Part shown: in pieces, positions 1-5,271 of the stretch
How the letters are laid out: every line of letters begins with the position of its first letter
Position numbering within the stretch: position 1 is the stretch's first letter
From: Erysipelotrichaceae bacterium
GTDB lineage: Bacteria > Bacillota_I > Bacilli_A > Erysipelotrichales > Coprobacillaceae
Length of the DNA stretch: 5,271 bases
Reading direction: 5' to 3'
Assembly (NCBI GenBank): GCA_021202205.1
Contig: JAJQDJ010000128.1
Location: forward strand, 1-5,271
The notes under the pieces: model-generated
The model's database searches: none
Told to the model about the DNA's origin: nothing
What the model saw: only the letters and a program-made list of their open reading frames with translations
Made by a program: the position numbers and the translations under genes

Positions 1-8
1 AAAGGAAC

Positions 9-53
9 AGGTAGTGAAAAGCCCATATATTATAACAAGCTTTGACACTACCT
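9..53 (+). promoter_or_regulatory. Leader stem-loop upstream of proB
   Basis: The leader folds on paper into a two-part hairpin. Bases 9-16 (AGGTAGTG) pair perfectly with 46-53 (CACTACCT). After a small asymmetric internal loop, 18-22 (AAAGC) pair with 39-43 (GCTTT), leaving an AT-rich terminal loop at 23-38. The stem is followed by A residues (55-60), not T residues, so it is not an intrinsic terminator for the + strand. It ends about ten bases before the proB SD. No T-box signature (the GGTGGNACCGCG-like block) is present in the visible part, although proline genes in some Firmicutes are under T-box control. The leader may begin before the window, so this could be the 3' part of a larger element. 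The pairing is seen directly; a regulatory role is inferred. Confidence 0.45.
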
Positions 54-75
54 CAAAAAATAAGAGGGGAAATTT

Positions 76-1215
76 ATGAGTAGAGATATAAAGCATATTA
101 AGCGTATTATGATTAAAGTTGGTTCTTCTTCTTTATGCAATTTGCATGGTCAAATTGATAAAGAAAAAGTCTTATATCTTGTTTTGCAAATATCTAAATT
201 GGTTAAAGATGGTTATAGTATTGTGCTTGTCTCTTCAGGTTCTATTGCTGCAGGTATGGGAATGATGAAACTTGATAAGAAGCCTTCTACGATTCCTGAA
301 AAGCAAGCTCTAGCTGCTATTGGACAGGCACAACTTATGCAAATTTATGAAGAAACATTTCAACTATTTCATATAAAGTGTGCACAAGTATTACTCAATC
401 ATGATGATTTTTCAGATCGTAAGCGTATGATGAATTTATCTAATACGATGAATGCATTAATGAATTATGGTGTTATACCTATTGTTAATGAAAATGATGC
501 TTTGGCTGTTGATGAAATCAAAGTAGGAGATAATGATACTTTAGCAGCTTTGCTTGTACCGGTTGTGAATAGTGACTTGTTGATACTTGTTAGTGATATT
601 GATGGACTTTATACTAAGAATCCACGTAAGTATGACGATGCCGTATTGCTAAGGTATGTTGAAAGTGTGAATGATGATATTATTCAAATGGCTGGAGGAT
701 CTTCATCGGTATTGGGTACAGGTGGGATGATGACAAAAATCAATGCTGCAAAGATTGTTAATGATTACGGTAAAGATATGGTTATTATTAATGGTGAAAA
801 AGAGAACAGTTTGTTGCATATTTTTGATGAATATGAAGAAGGAACATGGTTTAATGGCAGTCATGGTAAGACTTTAAAAGCAAAAGCACATTGGATGACA
901 TATCGTAGTAGTGCAAAAGGACAAATTTTTGTTGATGAAGGTGCTAGTCATGCATTATGTAAGTATCGTAAGAGTTTGCTTACAAGTGGGATTGCTAATG
1001 TTGAAGGACATTTTATTATGGGTCAGGTTGTTGAAGTTGTTGATGTAAAGAAAAATGTTATAGCCAAAGGTATTAGTAATTATTCGAGTGATGAGATAAA
1101 ATTGATAATGGGTCATAATAGTCAGGATATAGAAGATATTCTACATTATAAAGATTATGATGAAGTGATACATGCGAATAATATGGTTATTTTAGGAGGT
1201 AAGAAAAATGGATAA
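76..1215 (+). CDS. proB: Glutamate 5-kinase (ProB)
   Basis: ProB phosphorylates the gamma-carboxyl of glutamate with ATP, the first and normally proline-feedback-controlled step of proline synthesis; it is cytosolic. The 379-residue length fits the long family form. The amino-acid-kinase domain spans about residues 8-260. It contains KVGSS with Lys14, SSGSIAAG (53-60), the substrate loop IVNENDA (136-142), KVGDND (149-154), SDIDGLYT (173-180) and GTGGMMTK (214-221). By alignment from memory with E. coli ProB, Lys14, Ser54, Asp141, Asn153, Asp154 and Lys221 match its functional residues with a constant offset of four. A C-terminal PUA domain follows from about residue 280 (GQIFVDEGA) to 375. 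The ATG has a good SD (AGAGGGGA, 63-70) five bases upstream. The gene overlaps proA by 8 bases, as expected for a proBA operon. All key residues appear present. Confidence 0.97.
   Translation: MSRDIKHIKRIMIKVGSSSLCNLHGQIDKEKVLYLVLQISKLVKDGYSIVLVSSGSIAAGMGMMKLDKKPSTIPEKQALAAIGQAQLMQIYEETFQLFHIKCAQVLLNHDDFSDRKRMMNLSNTMNALMNYGVIPIVNENDALAVDEIKVGDNDTLAALLVPVVNSDLLILVSDIDGLYTKNPRKYDDAVLLRYVESVNDDIIQMAGGSSSVLGTGGMMTKINAAKIVNDYGKDMVIINGEKENSLLHIFDEYEEGTWFNGSHGKTLKAKAHWMTYRSSAKGQIFVDEGASHALCKYRKSLLTSGIANVEGHFIMGQVVEVVDVKKNVIAKGISNYSSDEIKLIMGHNSQDIEDILHYKDYDEVIHANNMVILGGKKNG
1194..1200 (+). promoter_or_regulatory. Shine-Dalgarno of proA inside proB
   Basis: AGGAGGT, a near-perfect complement of the 16S rRNA 3' end, lies within the last codons of proB and seven bases before the proA ATG. 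It fixes the proA start at 1208 and shows that proA has its own strong ribosome entry despite the overlap, so its translation need not depend only on re-initiation. Confidence 0.85.
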
Positions 1216-2449
1216 AGTTTTAGAGAAACAATTGCAAAACGCATCGTTTGCTAGTCGTGATATGATGCACGTTACTACGTCACAAAAAAATGAAGCTTTA
1301 AAAGCTATTTCAGAGGCTTTAATGAATAATATAGATAAAATTATTGAAGCTAACAAAAAAGATCTTATAGCTGCTAAAAATAATGGTATGAGTGAAGCTA
1401 TGATGGATCGCTTGCTTTTGAATAAAGAGCGTATTGAATCTATAGCTCATGATGTTTTAAAATTGGTAGATCTTGATGATCCAGTTGGTCAAGTTATACG
1501 TGAAATTCATCGATCTAATGGATTGCTGATTAAACAAGTACGTGTGCCAATGGGAGTTTTTGGTATTATATATGAGTCACGTCCTAATGTAACAGTGGAT
1601 ATTGCTTGTTTATGTATTAAATCTAGTAATGTTTGTGTTTTAAAAGGTGGTAAAGAAGCATTGAACTCTAATAAGGTGTTAACATCTATTATGCAAAAAG
1701 CTATTATTGATATTTTGCCAGATCATACTATACAGCTTATTGAAAATACTGATCGTTCTATGGTTACACAACTGATCACTGCAAATGGATATGTCGATGT
1801 TGTTGTACCTCGTGGTGGTGCAGGACTTATTAATCATGTCGTTAAAAATGCAACAGTACCAGTGATTGAGACAGGTGCTGGCAATTGTCATCTATATATC
1901 GATAAGGATGCTGATATGACAAAAGCTATTGATATAAGTGTTAATGCAAAAATCCAAAGACCTTCTGTATGCAATGCTATTGAAACCATATTGGTGCATA
2001 AAGATATTGCTGAAACTTATCTTCCTAAAATGGAAGAAGCTTTTGCTGGAAAAGTAGAAATCCGTGGTGACAAAGCAACTCAAAACATTATTTCTTGCCA
2101 TGAGGCAACAAAGCAGGATTATGCAACTGAATATGATGATTATATTGTAGCAGTAAAAGTGGTCGATTCTATAGAAGAGGCAATTGCACATATTTATCAG
2201 TATTCTACAAAACATTCAGAAGCTATTATTACAGAAAATCAAGAAGCGGCTGATTTATTTATGAATTCATTAGATTCAGCTTGTGTTTATTTGAATGCCT
2301 CAACACGTTTTAGTGATGGTGGAGAATTTGGCTTTGGAGCAGAACTAGGCATTAGCACACAAAAATTACATGCTAGAGGTCCATTAGCTTTATTGGAAAT
2401 GACTTCTTTTCAATATAAGATTTATGGTAATGGACAAATAAGACAATAA
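1208..2449 (+). CDS. proA: Gamma-glutamyl phosphate reductase (ProA)
   Basis: ProA reduces glutamyl-5-phosphate with NADPH to glutamate-5-semialdehyde, which cyclises to pyrroline-5-carboxylate, the substrate of ProC. It belongs to the aldehyde dehydrogenase superfamily and is cytosolic. At 413 residues it is close to the E. coli enzyme (about 417). Visible motifs are VPMGVFGIIYESRPNVTVD (113-131), LKGGKEA (145-151), PRGGAGL (201-207) and ETGAGNCH (221-228). The catalytic cysteine is Cys255 in RPSVCNA (251-257), and NASTRFSDGGEFGFGAELG ends at 381. Residues 319-340 fit the family signature as I remember it, running from Val319 through HI (328-329) and HSE (336-338) to Ile340. The C-terminal LHARGPLALLEMTS is typical. 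The start overlaps the proB stop by 8 bases and has a very strong SD. ProB and ProA are known to cooperate in passing on the unstable acyl phosphate, consistent with coupled expression. Confidence 0.97.
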   Translation: MDKVLEKQLQNASFASRDMMHVTTSQKNEALKAISEALMNNIDKIIEANKKDLIAAKNNGMSEAMMDRLLLNKERIESIAHDVLKLVDLDDPVGQVIREIHRSNGLLIKQVRVPMGVFGIIYESRPNVTVDIACLCIKSSNVCVLKGGKEALNSNKVLTSIMQKAIIDILPDHTIQLIENTDRSMVTQLITANGYVDVVVPRGGAGLINHVVKNATVPVIETGAGNCHLYIDKDADMTKAIDISVNAKIQRPSVCNAIETILVHKDIAETYLPKMEEAFAGKVEIRGDKATQNIISCHEATKQDYATEYDDYIVAVKVVDSIEEAIAHIYQYSTKHSEAIITENQEAADLFMNSLDSACVYLNASTRFSDGGEFGFGAELGISTQKLHARGPLALLEMTSFQYKIYGNGQIRQ

Positions 2450-2507
2450 GATATAAGTTTTCAATGAGTAATATATTATTTTGTTACGTTTTATACTAAA
2501 GATATCT

Positions 2508-2515
2508 GGGGTGAT
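2508..2515 (+). promoter_or_regulatory. Ribosome binding site deciding the kinase start
   Basis: GGGGTGAT matches the extended SD (GAGGTGAT) at seven of eight bases. Three in-frame start codons follow: TTG at 2515, ATG at 2518 and ATG at 2521. The TTG overlaps the SD itself, and the ATG at 2518 is only two bases beyond it. The ATG at 2521, five bases downstream, is spaced best and gives an MKRQKRIALIND N-terminus like the family. The 65-base gap after proA (2450-2514) otherwise shows only AT-rich sequence and no terminator. Confidence 0.55.
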
Positions 2516-2520
2516 TGATG

Positions 2521-3357
2521 ATGAAAAGACAAAAACGTATTGCTTTAATTAATGATATAACAGGATTTGGCCGATGTTCAATTGCGGCAATGGCACCTAT
2601 TGTTTCAGCAATGAAAATACAAGCTGTACCGATACCGACTGCCATTCTTTCAACACATACGCAATTTCCTATTTATTATTTTGATGATTATACATCTAGG
2701 ATGCATGATTATATTCAAACTTATAAAGATCTTAATCTAGAATTTGATGCGATTGCAACAGGTTTTTTAGGATCAGTAGAACAATTTGAAATTGTATTTG
2801 ATTTTATAGAAACATTCAAAAATAAAGATGCCTTTGTTTTGGTCGATCCTGTTATGGGTGATCATGGTCATCTGTATGCGACCTATACACCACAAATGTG
2901 TGAAGAAATGAAAAAATTGGTTCATTATGCTGATTTATTAACACCTAATTTAACAGAACTTGTTACCTTGGTGGATGAACCATATCCTGATCATTTGCCT
3001 TCATTTGATGAACTCAAACAAATGTGTCAAAAACTATCTGATAACGGGCCACAACATATTGTTGTGACAGGTATTCCTTTCAATGATAAACAAATACTCA
3101 ATTTTATCTATAATAAAAACGAAGATTATCAAATAGTTATGGTTGATCGTATTGACCAAGATCGTTGTGGCACAGGTGATGTTATTGCTTCTGTTATTGC
3201 AGGCAGCTATTTGAATGGCCATAGCTTCTATCATAGCGTCAAAAAAGCCACAAAGTTTGCTTCACGTTGTATAGAACGCTGTGTAGAATTAGAAATACCT
3301 CATTATTATGGCTTATGTTTTGAAGAATATTTATGGGAATTAGGGAGGGATGAATGA
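2521..3357 (+). CDS. Pyridoxamine/pyridoxal kinase (PdxY/PdxK type)
   Basis: This is a PfkB-like (ribokinase superfamily) kinase that phosphorylates the 5'-hydroxyl of pyridoxal, pyridoxamine or pyridoxine in vitamin B6 salvage; it is cytosolic. Counting from the ATG at 2521 it has 278 residues, normal for the family. The N-terminal ALINDITGFGRCS (8-20) is the substrate-side signature. ILSTHTQFP (42-50), ATGFLGS (79-85), VDPVMGDHG (108-116) and LTPNLTE (140-146) follow. The anion-hole/catalytic motif DRCGTGD (214-220) places the expected catalytic base at Asp220. Motifs and context favour the 'pyridoxamine kinase' subgroup over the ThiD/HMP kinase branch, but substrate preference cannot be read from sequence alone. 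It follows proA by about 70 bases with no visible terminator. Its TGA stop lies inside ATGA, overlapping the next gene by four bases, which indicates translational coupling. The ATG at 2518 or TTG at 2515 would add one or two residues. Confidence 0.88.
   Translation: MKRQKRIALINDITGFGRCSIAAMAPIVSAMKIQAVPIPTAILSTHTQFPIYYFDDYTSRMHDYIQTYKDLNLEFDAIATGFLGSVEQFEIVFDFIETFKNKDAFVLVDPVMGDHGHLYATYTPQMCEEMKKLVHYADLLTPNLTELVTLVDEPYPDHLPSFDELKQMCQKLSDNGPQHIVVTGIPFNDKQILNFIYNKNEDYQIVMVDRIDQDRCGTGDVIASVIAGSYLNGHSFYHSVKKATKFASRCIERCVELEIPHYYGLCFEEYLWELGRDE
3343..3349 (+). promoter_or_regulatory. Shine-Dalgarno of the radical SAM gene
   Basis: GGGAGGG lies inside the end of the kinase gene. It serves two adjacent in-frame ATGs, at 3354 (about 5 bases from GGAGG) and 3357 (8 bases). 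The first gives the ATGA stop/start overlap; the second would give a product one residue shorter. The spacing does not clearly separate them. Confidence 0.7.
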
Positions 3358-3998
3358 TGATTCTTTATACTTTACATAGTAATGGTTATATTGATATTGG
3401 CAATTTAGATAATCTTAAAGATGTACATGTTTATGTAAACTTGACAAATCGTTGTCCATGTGCTTGTACTTTTTGTTTGCGTCAGACCAAGGAAATGAGT
3501 GAATCTAATACTTTGTGGTTAAAACAAGAGCCAACAGCCAAAGAAGTTATGACTGAATTTCAACAATACAACATTAATGATTTTGCAGAAGTAACTTTTT
3601 GCGGTTTTGGAGAACCCTTGACACGTGTTGATGATGTTGTGCAAATTGCTTCGTTTCTAAAAAATTGCCGACAGGATTTACCGATTCGTATTAACACAAA
3701 CGGTTTAGGCAATTTAATAAATGAGAGAGATATTACGCCACAGCTTGAAGGCTGCATTGATACAGTATCGATTAGCTTAAATGCGCCTGATGAAAACGAA
3801 TATCTAGAATTGACACGTAGTCGTTTTGGTATACAATCTTTTGATGCTATGTTAGAGTTTGCTGGTAAATGCAAAGACTATGTCCTTCATGTTGTATTGA
3901 CAGTTGTGGATATTATTGGTGATGAAAAGATTCAAAAATGTCAAAAGATATGTGATGATTTAGGCGTTCAATTACGTGTTCGTCCTTTTGAGGTATAG
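3354..3998 (+). CDS. Short radical SAM protein, TatD-associated type
   Basis: This 214-residue protein has the radical SAM 4Fe-4S motif CxxxCxxC at Cys34, Cys38 and Cys41, within LTNRCPCACTFCLRQ, plus an extra cysteine at 36. Other core elements are a GGE-like motif, FCGFGEPL (82-89), RINTNGLGN (112-120), SISLNAPDENEY (139-150) and a final strand LRVRPF (207-212). It should cleave S-adenosylmethionine to a 5'-deoxyadenosyl radical. It is short, a minimal partial TIM barrel with no extra C-terminal cluster domain (SPASM), which fits the family called 'radical SAM protein, TatD family-associated', whose substrate is unknown to me. Unlike the family name, no TatD nuclease gene lies in this window; its neighbours are a pyridoxamine kinase (4-base overlap) and a phosphatase (3-base gap). 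The radical SAM fold is near certain; the subfamily is recognised by eye from length and motif style. Confidence 0.85.
   Translation: MMILYTLHSNGYIDIGNLDNLKDVHVYVNLTNRCPCACTFCLRQTKEMSESNTLWLKQEPTAKEVMTEFQQYNINDFAEVTFCGFGEPLTRVDDVVQIASFLKNCRQDLPIRINTNGLGNLINERDITPQLEGCIDTVSISLNAPDENEYLELTRSRFGIQSFDAMLEFAGKCKDYVLHVVLTVVDIIGDEKIQKCQKICDDLGVQLRVRPFEV
3990..3994 (+). promoter_or_regulatory. Shine-Dalgarno of the phosphatase gene
   Basis: GAGGT lies within the last codons of the radical SAM gene, seven bases before the ATG at 4002. It favours 4002 over the next in-frame ATG at 4011, which would be too far away. Confidence 0.6.
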
Positions 3999-4001
3999 AT
4001 T

Positions 4002-4736
4002 ATGCAATATATGACCCGTGAAGAACGACAAATAAAGCTAGAGAGAATGCATAATACAAGAGATATTGGTGGTTATGAAACTCAGGATGGTTACTATACA
4101 AGATCACATAAATATATACGTGCTGCCGCACCTACTTATTGTACGAAAAGCGATATCCAAACGTTAAAAGATTATGGTGTAAAAGTTGTTATTGATTTAC
4201 GTAGTGATTTTGAAAAAGATTGCCAACCTAATCCTTTTAAAAATGATAAGGATTTTGATTTTTATGAATTAAATCTTTATGATTCGACTAGTGCAGCTAT
4301 TGTTCCTGATGAAGTAAAAACCTATCGCAACCTTGGTGGGGTGTATATTTATATGCTCGAAGCATTCAAAGATAAATTTAAAGAATTATTTGAAATATTT
4401 ATCAAATATCCTTATGAAGGTGTTTTATTTCATTGTTCTGCTGGAAAGGATCGTACAGGTATAACGGCTGCCTTGTTATTAGATTTGGCAGGCTGCCATG
4501 AGTATGATATTGTGAAAGATTATAGTGAATCTTATGAAAATAATATGGATATTAATCAAAATTTATCAGATATGATGGATGAGGATTCAAAACGATTCCT
4601 AAATTCTGCTCCGAGTTATATGATGGAACTTTTAGCTTATCTAAGAGAACATTATGGCAGTGCTAAAGAATATTTAATTGCTATTGGCATAAAAGAAGAA
4701 GAAATATTAGAATTAATTGAAAATTTCACAATTTAA
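4002..4736 (+). CDS. Tyrosine-phosphatase-like protein (Y_phosphatase3 family)
   Basis: This 244-residue protein carries the cysteine-phosphatase P-loop HCSAGKDRTG (144-153), with nucleophile Cys145 and phosphate-binding Arg151. The lysine-aspartate pair in the loop (HCxxGKDR) is the hallmark of the bacterial group that includes Mycobacterium PtpB and Listeria LipA. The N-terminal NTRDIGGY (18-25) and strand VVIDLRSDFE (62-71) are also typical. Relatives remove phosphate from tyrosine, serine/threonine or phosphoinositides; the substrate here is unknown. There is no signal peptide or membrane segment, so a cytosolic enzyme is expected, unlike secreted virulence phosphatases. It starts 3 bases after the radical SAM stop and probably ends the operon; an A-rich run and a hairpin follow. 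The C-terminal half (about 160-244) is helical and acidic, matching the usual alpha-helical lid region. The family call is firm; the protein-phosphatase function is not proven. Confidence 0.88.
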   Translation: MQYMTREERQIKLERMHNTRDIGGYETQDGYYTRSHKYIRAAAPTYCTKSDIQTLKDYGVKVVIDLRSDFEKDCQPNPFKNDKDFDFYELNLYDSTSAAIVPDEVKTYRNLGGVYIYMLEAFKDKFKELFEIFIKYPYEGVLFHCSAGKDRTGITAALLLDLAGCHEYDIVKDYSESYENNMDINQNLSDMMDEDSKRFLNSAPSYMMELLAYLREHYGSAKEYLIAIGIKEEEILELIENFTI

Positions 4737-4750
4737 AAAAAAGAAAAATG

Positions 4751-4783
4751 CCCTCCTAAAAGCGTATATAAATAATAGGAGGG
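4751..4783 (+). promoter_or_regulatory. Hairpin that contains the SD of the last gene
   Basis: Bases 4751-4758 (CCCTCCTA) are an exact 8-base inverted repeat of 4776-4783 (TAGGAGGG), with a 17-base AT-rich loop. The 3' arm is the whole SD of the gene starting at 4790 (six-base spacing), so folding would hide the ribosome binding site. The stem is flanked by an A-run (4735-4748, one G) and a short T-rich stretch, TTTGTT (4784-4789). It could therefore also act as a weak intrinsic terminator after the phosphatase gene, and on the minus strand it would look like a strong one. The pairing is seen directly; whether it terminates, blocks translation, or both, is inference. Confidence 0.6.
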
Positions 4784-4789
4784 TTTGTT

Positions 4790-5251
4790 ATGGAATTAAA
4801 TTTAAAGTTAAGAGAGAAAGATAGAATTGTTAAGGAAATCATAGAAAAATATAAGCGTGCACAATTAAATATCCTTTTCCTGGATCAGCATTACAACTAT
4901 TACCCAGAAACTAACTTATTTAAAATAAGAGATACGAGTATACCTTATAATATTGGTGAATCATCAATGCTGGCACAGATGCAAAAGAAACAAAATCTTG
5001 AAGCTTATGTGTTAGTCGTCGAACAGATACATAGTTGTTTATCAGAAGATACTTTAGATTTTATTAAGCACCAATATTTAAATTTTTATGACTCTCATTG
5101 GTGGGAAAATAAATATTCACGTTCAAGTTATTATCGTATGAAAAATGCTGCATTGAATGAATATATCATGATAGCTTTGCAATTTTATAGTCTTAAGGAT
5201 TTATGTAAAATAGTAGAGAATCCCCGAATTGCAAGCAGAAAGTGGAATTAA
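4790..5251 (+). CDS. Unknown protein, possibly MG284/MPN403 family, sigma-4/HTH-like C-terminus
   Basis: This is a 153-residue protein of no assigned function. The start is secure: an ATG six bases after an excellent SD (TAGGAGGG). It has a charged, helical N-terminus (1-30), no signal peptide and no membrane segment. The middle is rich in Tyr/Asn (32-54). From about 82 to 126 (SCLSEDTLDFIKHQYLN, then DSHWWENKYSRSSYYRMKNA) the pattern of an acidic helix, aromatic turn, 'SRSSYYR' recognition-helix-like segment and Ala/Asn helix resembles sigma-70 region 4 or the ArpU/RinA-like regulators of Gram-positive phages. In overall length and this WW...YSRSSYYR segment it recalls the small family named for Mycoplasma MG284/MPN403, found also in Firmicutes; that is recognition from memory. 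It may bind DNA, but this is inferred. It is separated from the upstream operon by a hairpin. The last 20 bases of the window hold only A/T-rich sequence. Confidence 0.7.
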   Translation: MELNLKLREKDRIVKEIIEKYKRAQLNILFLDQHYNYYPETNLFKIRDTSIPYNIGESSMLAQMQKKQNLEAYVLVVEQIHSCLSEDTLDFIKHQYLNFYDSHWWENKYSRSSYYRMKNAALNEYIMIALQFYSLKDLCKIVENPRIASRKWN

Positions 5252-5271
5252 GATGAAAAAAATTTAATTTT

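Noticed and set aside
42..47. TTGACA, a perfect -35 hexamer, in the proB leader
   Set aside because: Seventeen bases downstream lies AGGGGA within the SD, with no -10-like hexamer at any usual spacing. The match also sits within a stem-loop and is explained by it.
9..70. T-box or preQ1-I riboswitch
   Set aside because: The conserved T-box antiterminator block is missing in the visible part. The A-rich tail resembles preQ1-I only loosely: the stem is too long and two-part, the loop lacks a convincing pseudoknot partner, and proBA is not a queuosine gene set.
1679..2215. Minus-strand reading frames of 70 and 107 codons opposite proA, and similar frames opposite the kinase and radical SAM genes
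   Set aside because: The translations are low-complexity strings rich in Cys, Ile, Asn and Phe without family motifs or SD sites, typical shadows of AT-rich genes on the other strand.
2469..2497. Promoter before the pyridoxamine kinase (TATACT at 2492-2497)
   Set aside because: The hexamer is a fair -10, but the matching -35 position (TAATAT, 2469-2474) is poor and there is no extended -10 TG. Such hexamers are common by chance in AT-rich DNA.
4765..4772. TATATAAA as a -10 box for the last gene
   Set aside because: It lies in the hairpin loop. A start from it would fall within the SD and leave no leader, and no -35-like hexamer occurs about 17 bases upstream.
5252..5271. ATGAAAAAAATTTAA mini-frame and a possible terminator at the window end
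   Set aside because: The frame has only four codons before its stop, and the A/T-rich tail has no GC stem; the window ends too early to judge.

Overview
The window is a compact, AT-rich, gene-dense stretch with six complete protein-coding genes, all on the + strand. Only short gaps separate them, and the longest (about 70 bases) is the leader before the first gene. Strong purine-rich Shine-Dalgarno (SD) sequences, overlapping genes and low GC point to a Firmicutes-type (Bacillota) bacterium. TGA serves as a stop (pyridoxamine kinase gene) and tryptophan is TGG throughout, so the standard code applies and Mollicutes using code 4 are unlikely. The last protein resembles a small family named after Mycoplasma MG284/MPN403. 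With the overall composition, this makes a gut Erysipelotrichia/Coprobacillus-like host a reasonable but unproven guess. No mobile element, CRISPR array, tRNA or rRNA gene is visible.

Layout: (1) Bases 1-75 are a leader with a two-part stem-loop ending shortly before the SD of proB. (2) Bases 76-2449 hold proB (glutamate 5-kinase) and proA (gamma-glutamyl phosphate reductase), overlapping by 8 bases. They supply the first two steps of proline synthesis from glutamate; proC is not in the window. (3) After a 65-base gap with no convincing terminator comes a tightly coupled trio at about 2521-4736. It encodes a pyridoxamine/pyridoxal kinase of the PfkB-like fold, a short radical SAM protein resembling the 'TatD-associated' family, and a cytosolic tyrosine-phosphatase-like enzyme. 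The first two share a 4-base ATGA overlap and the third starts 3 bases after the second ends. (4) An 8-bp perfect hairpin at 4751-4783, whose 3' arm is the SD itself, separates the trio from a 153-residue protein of unknown function (4790-5251) with a C-terminal segment like a sigma-factor region 4 / helix-turn-helix.

How they may work together: ProB and ProA form a standard proline module. The kinase makes the PLP-type cofactor. The radical SAM protein and the phosphatase have unknown substrates, but their spacing argues that they are translated together with the kinase. One possible link is that pyrroline-5-carboxylate, formed spontaneously from the ProA product, is known to trap PLP chemically, so a B6 salvage kinase downstream of proBA could be more than coincidence. 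That remains inference. No grand new system is evident. The points most worth a second look are the two RNA structures over start sites, the radical SAM gene with no tatD beside it, and the last protein.
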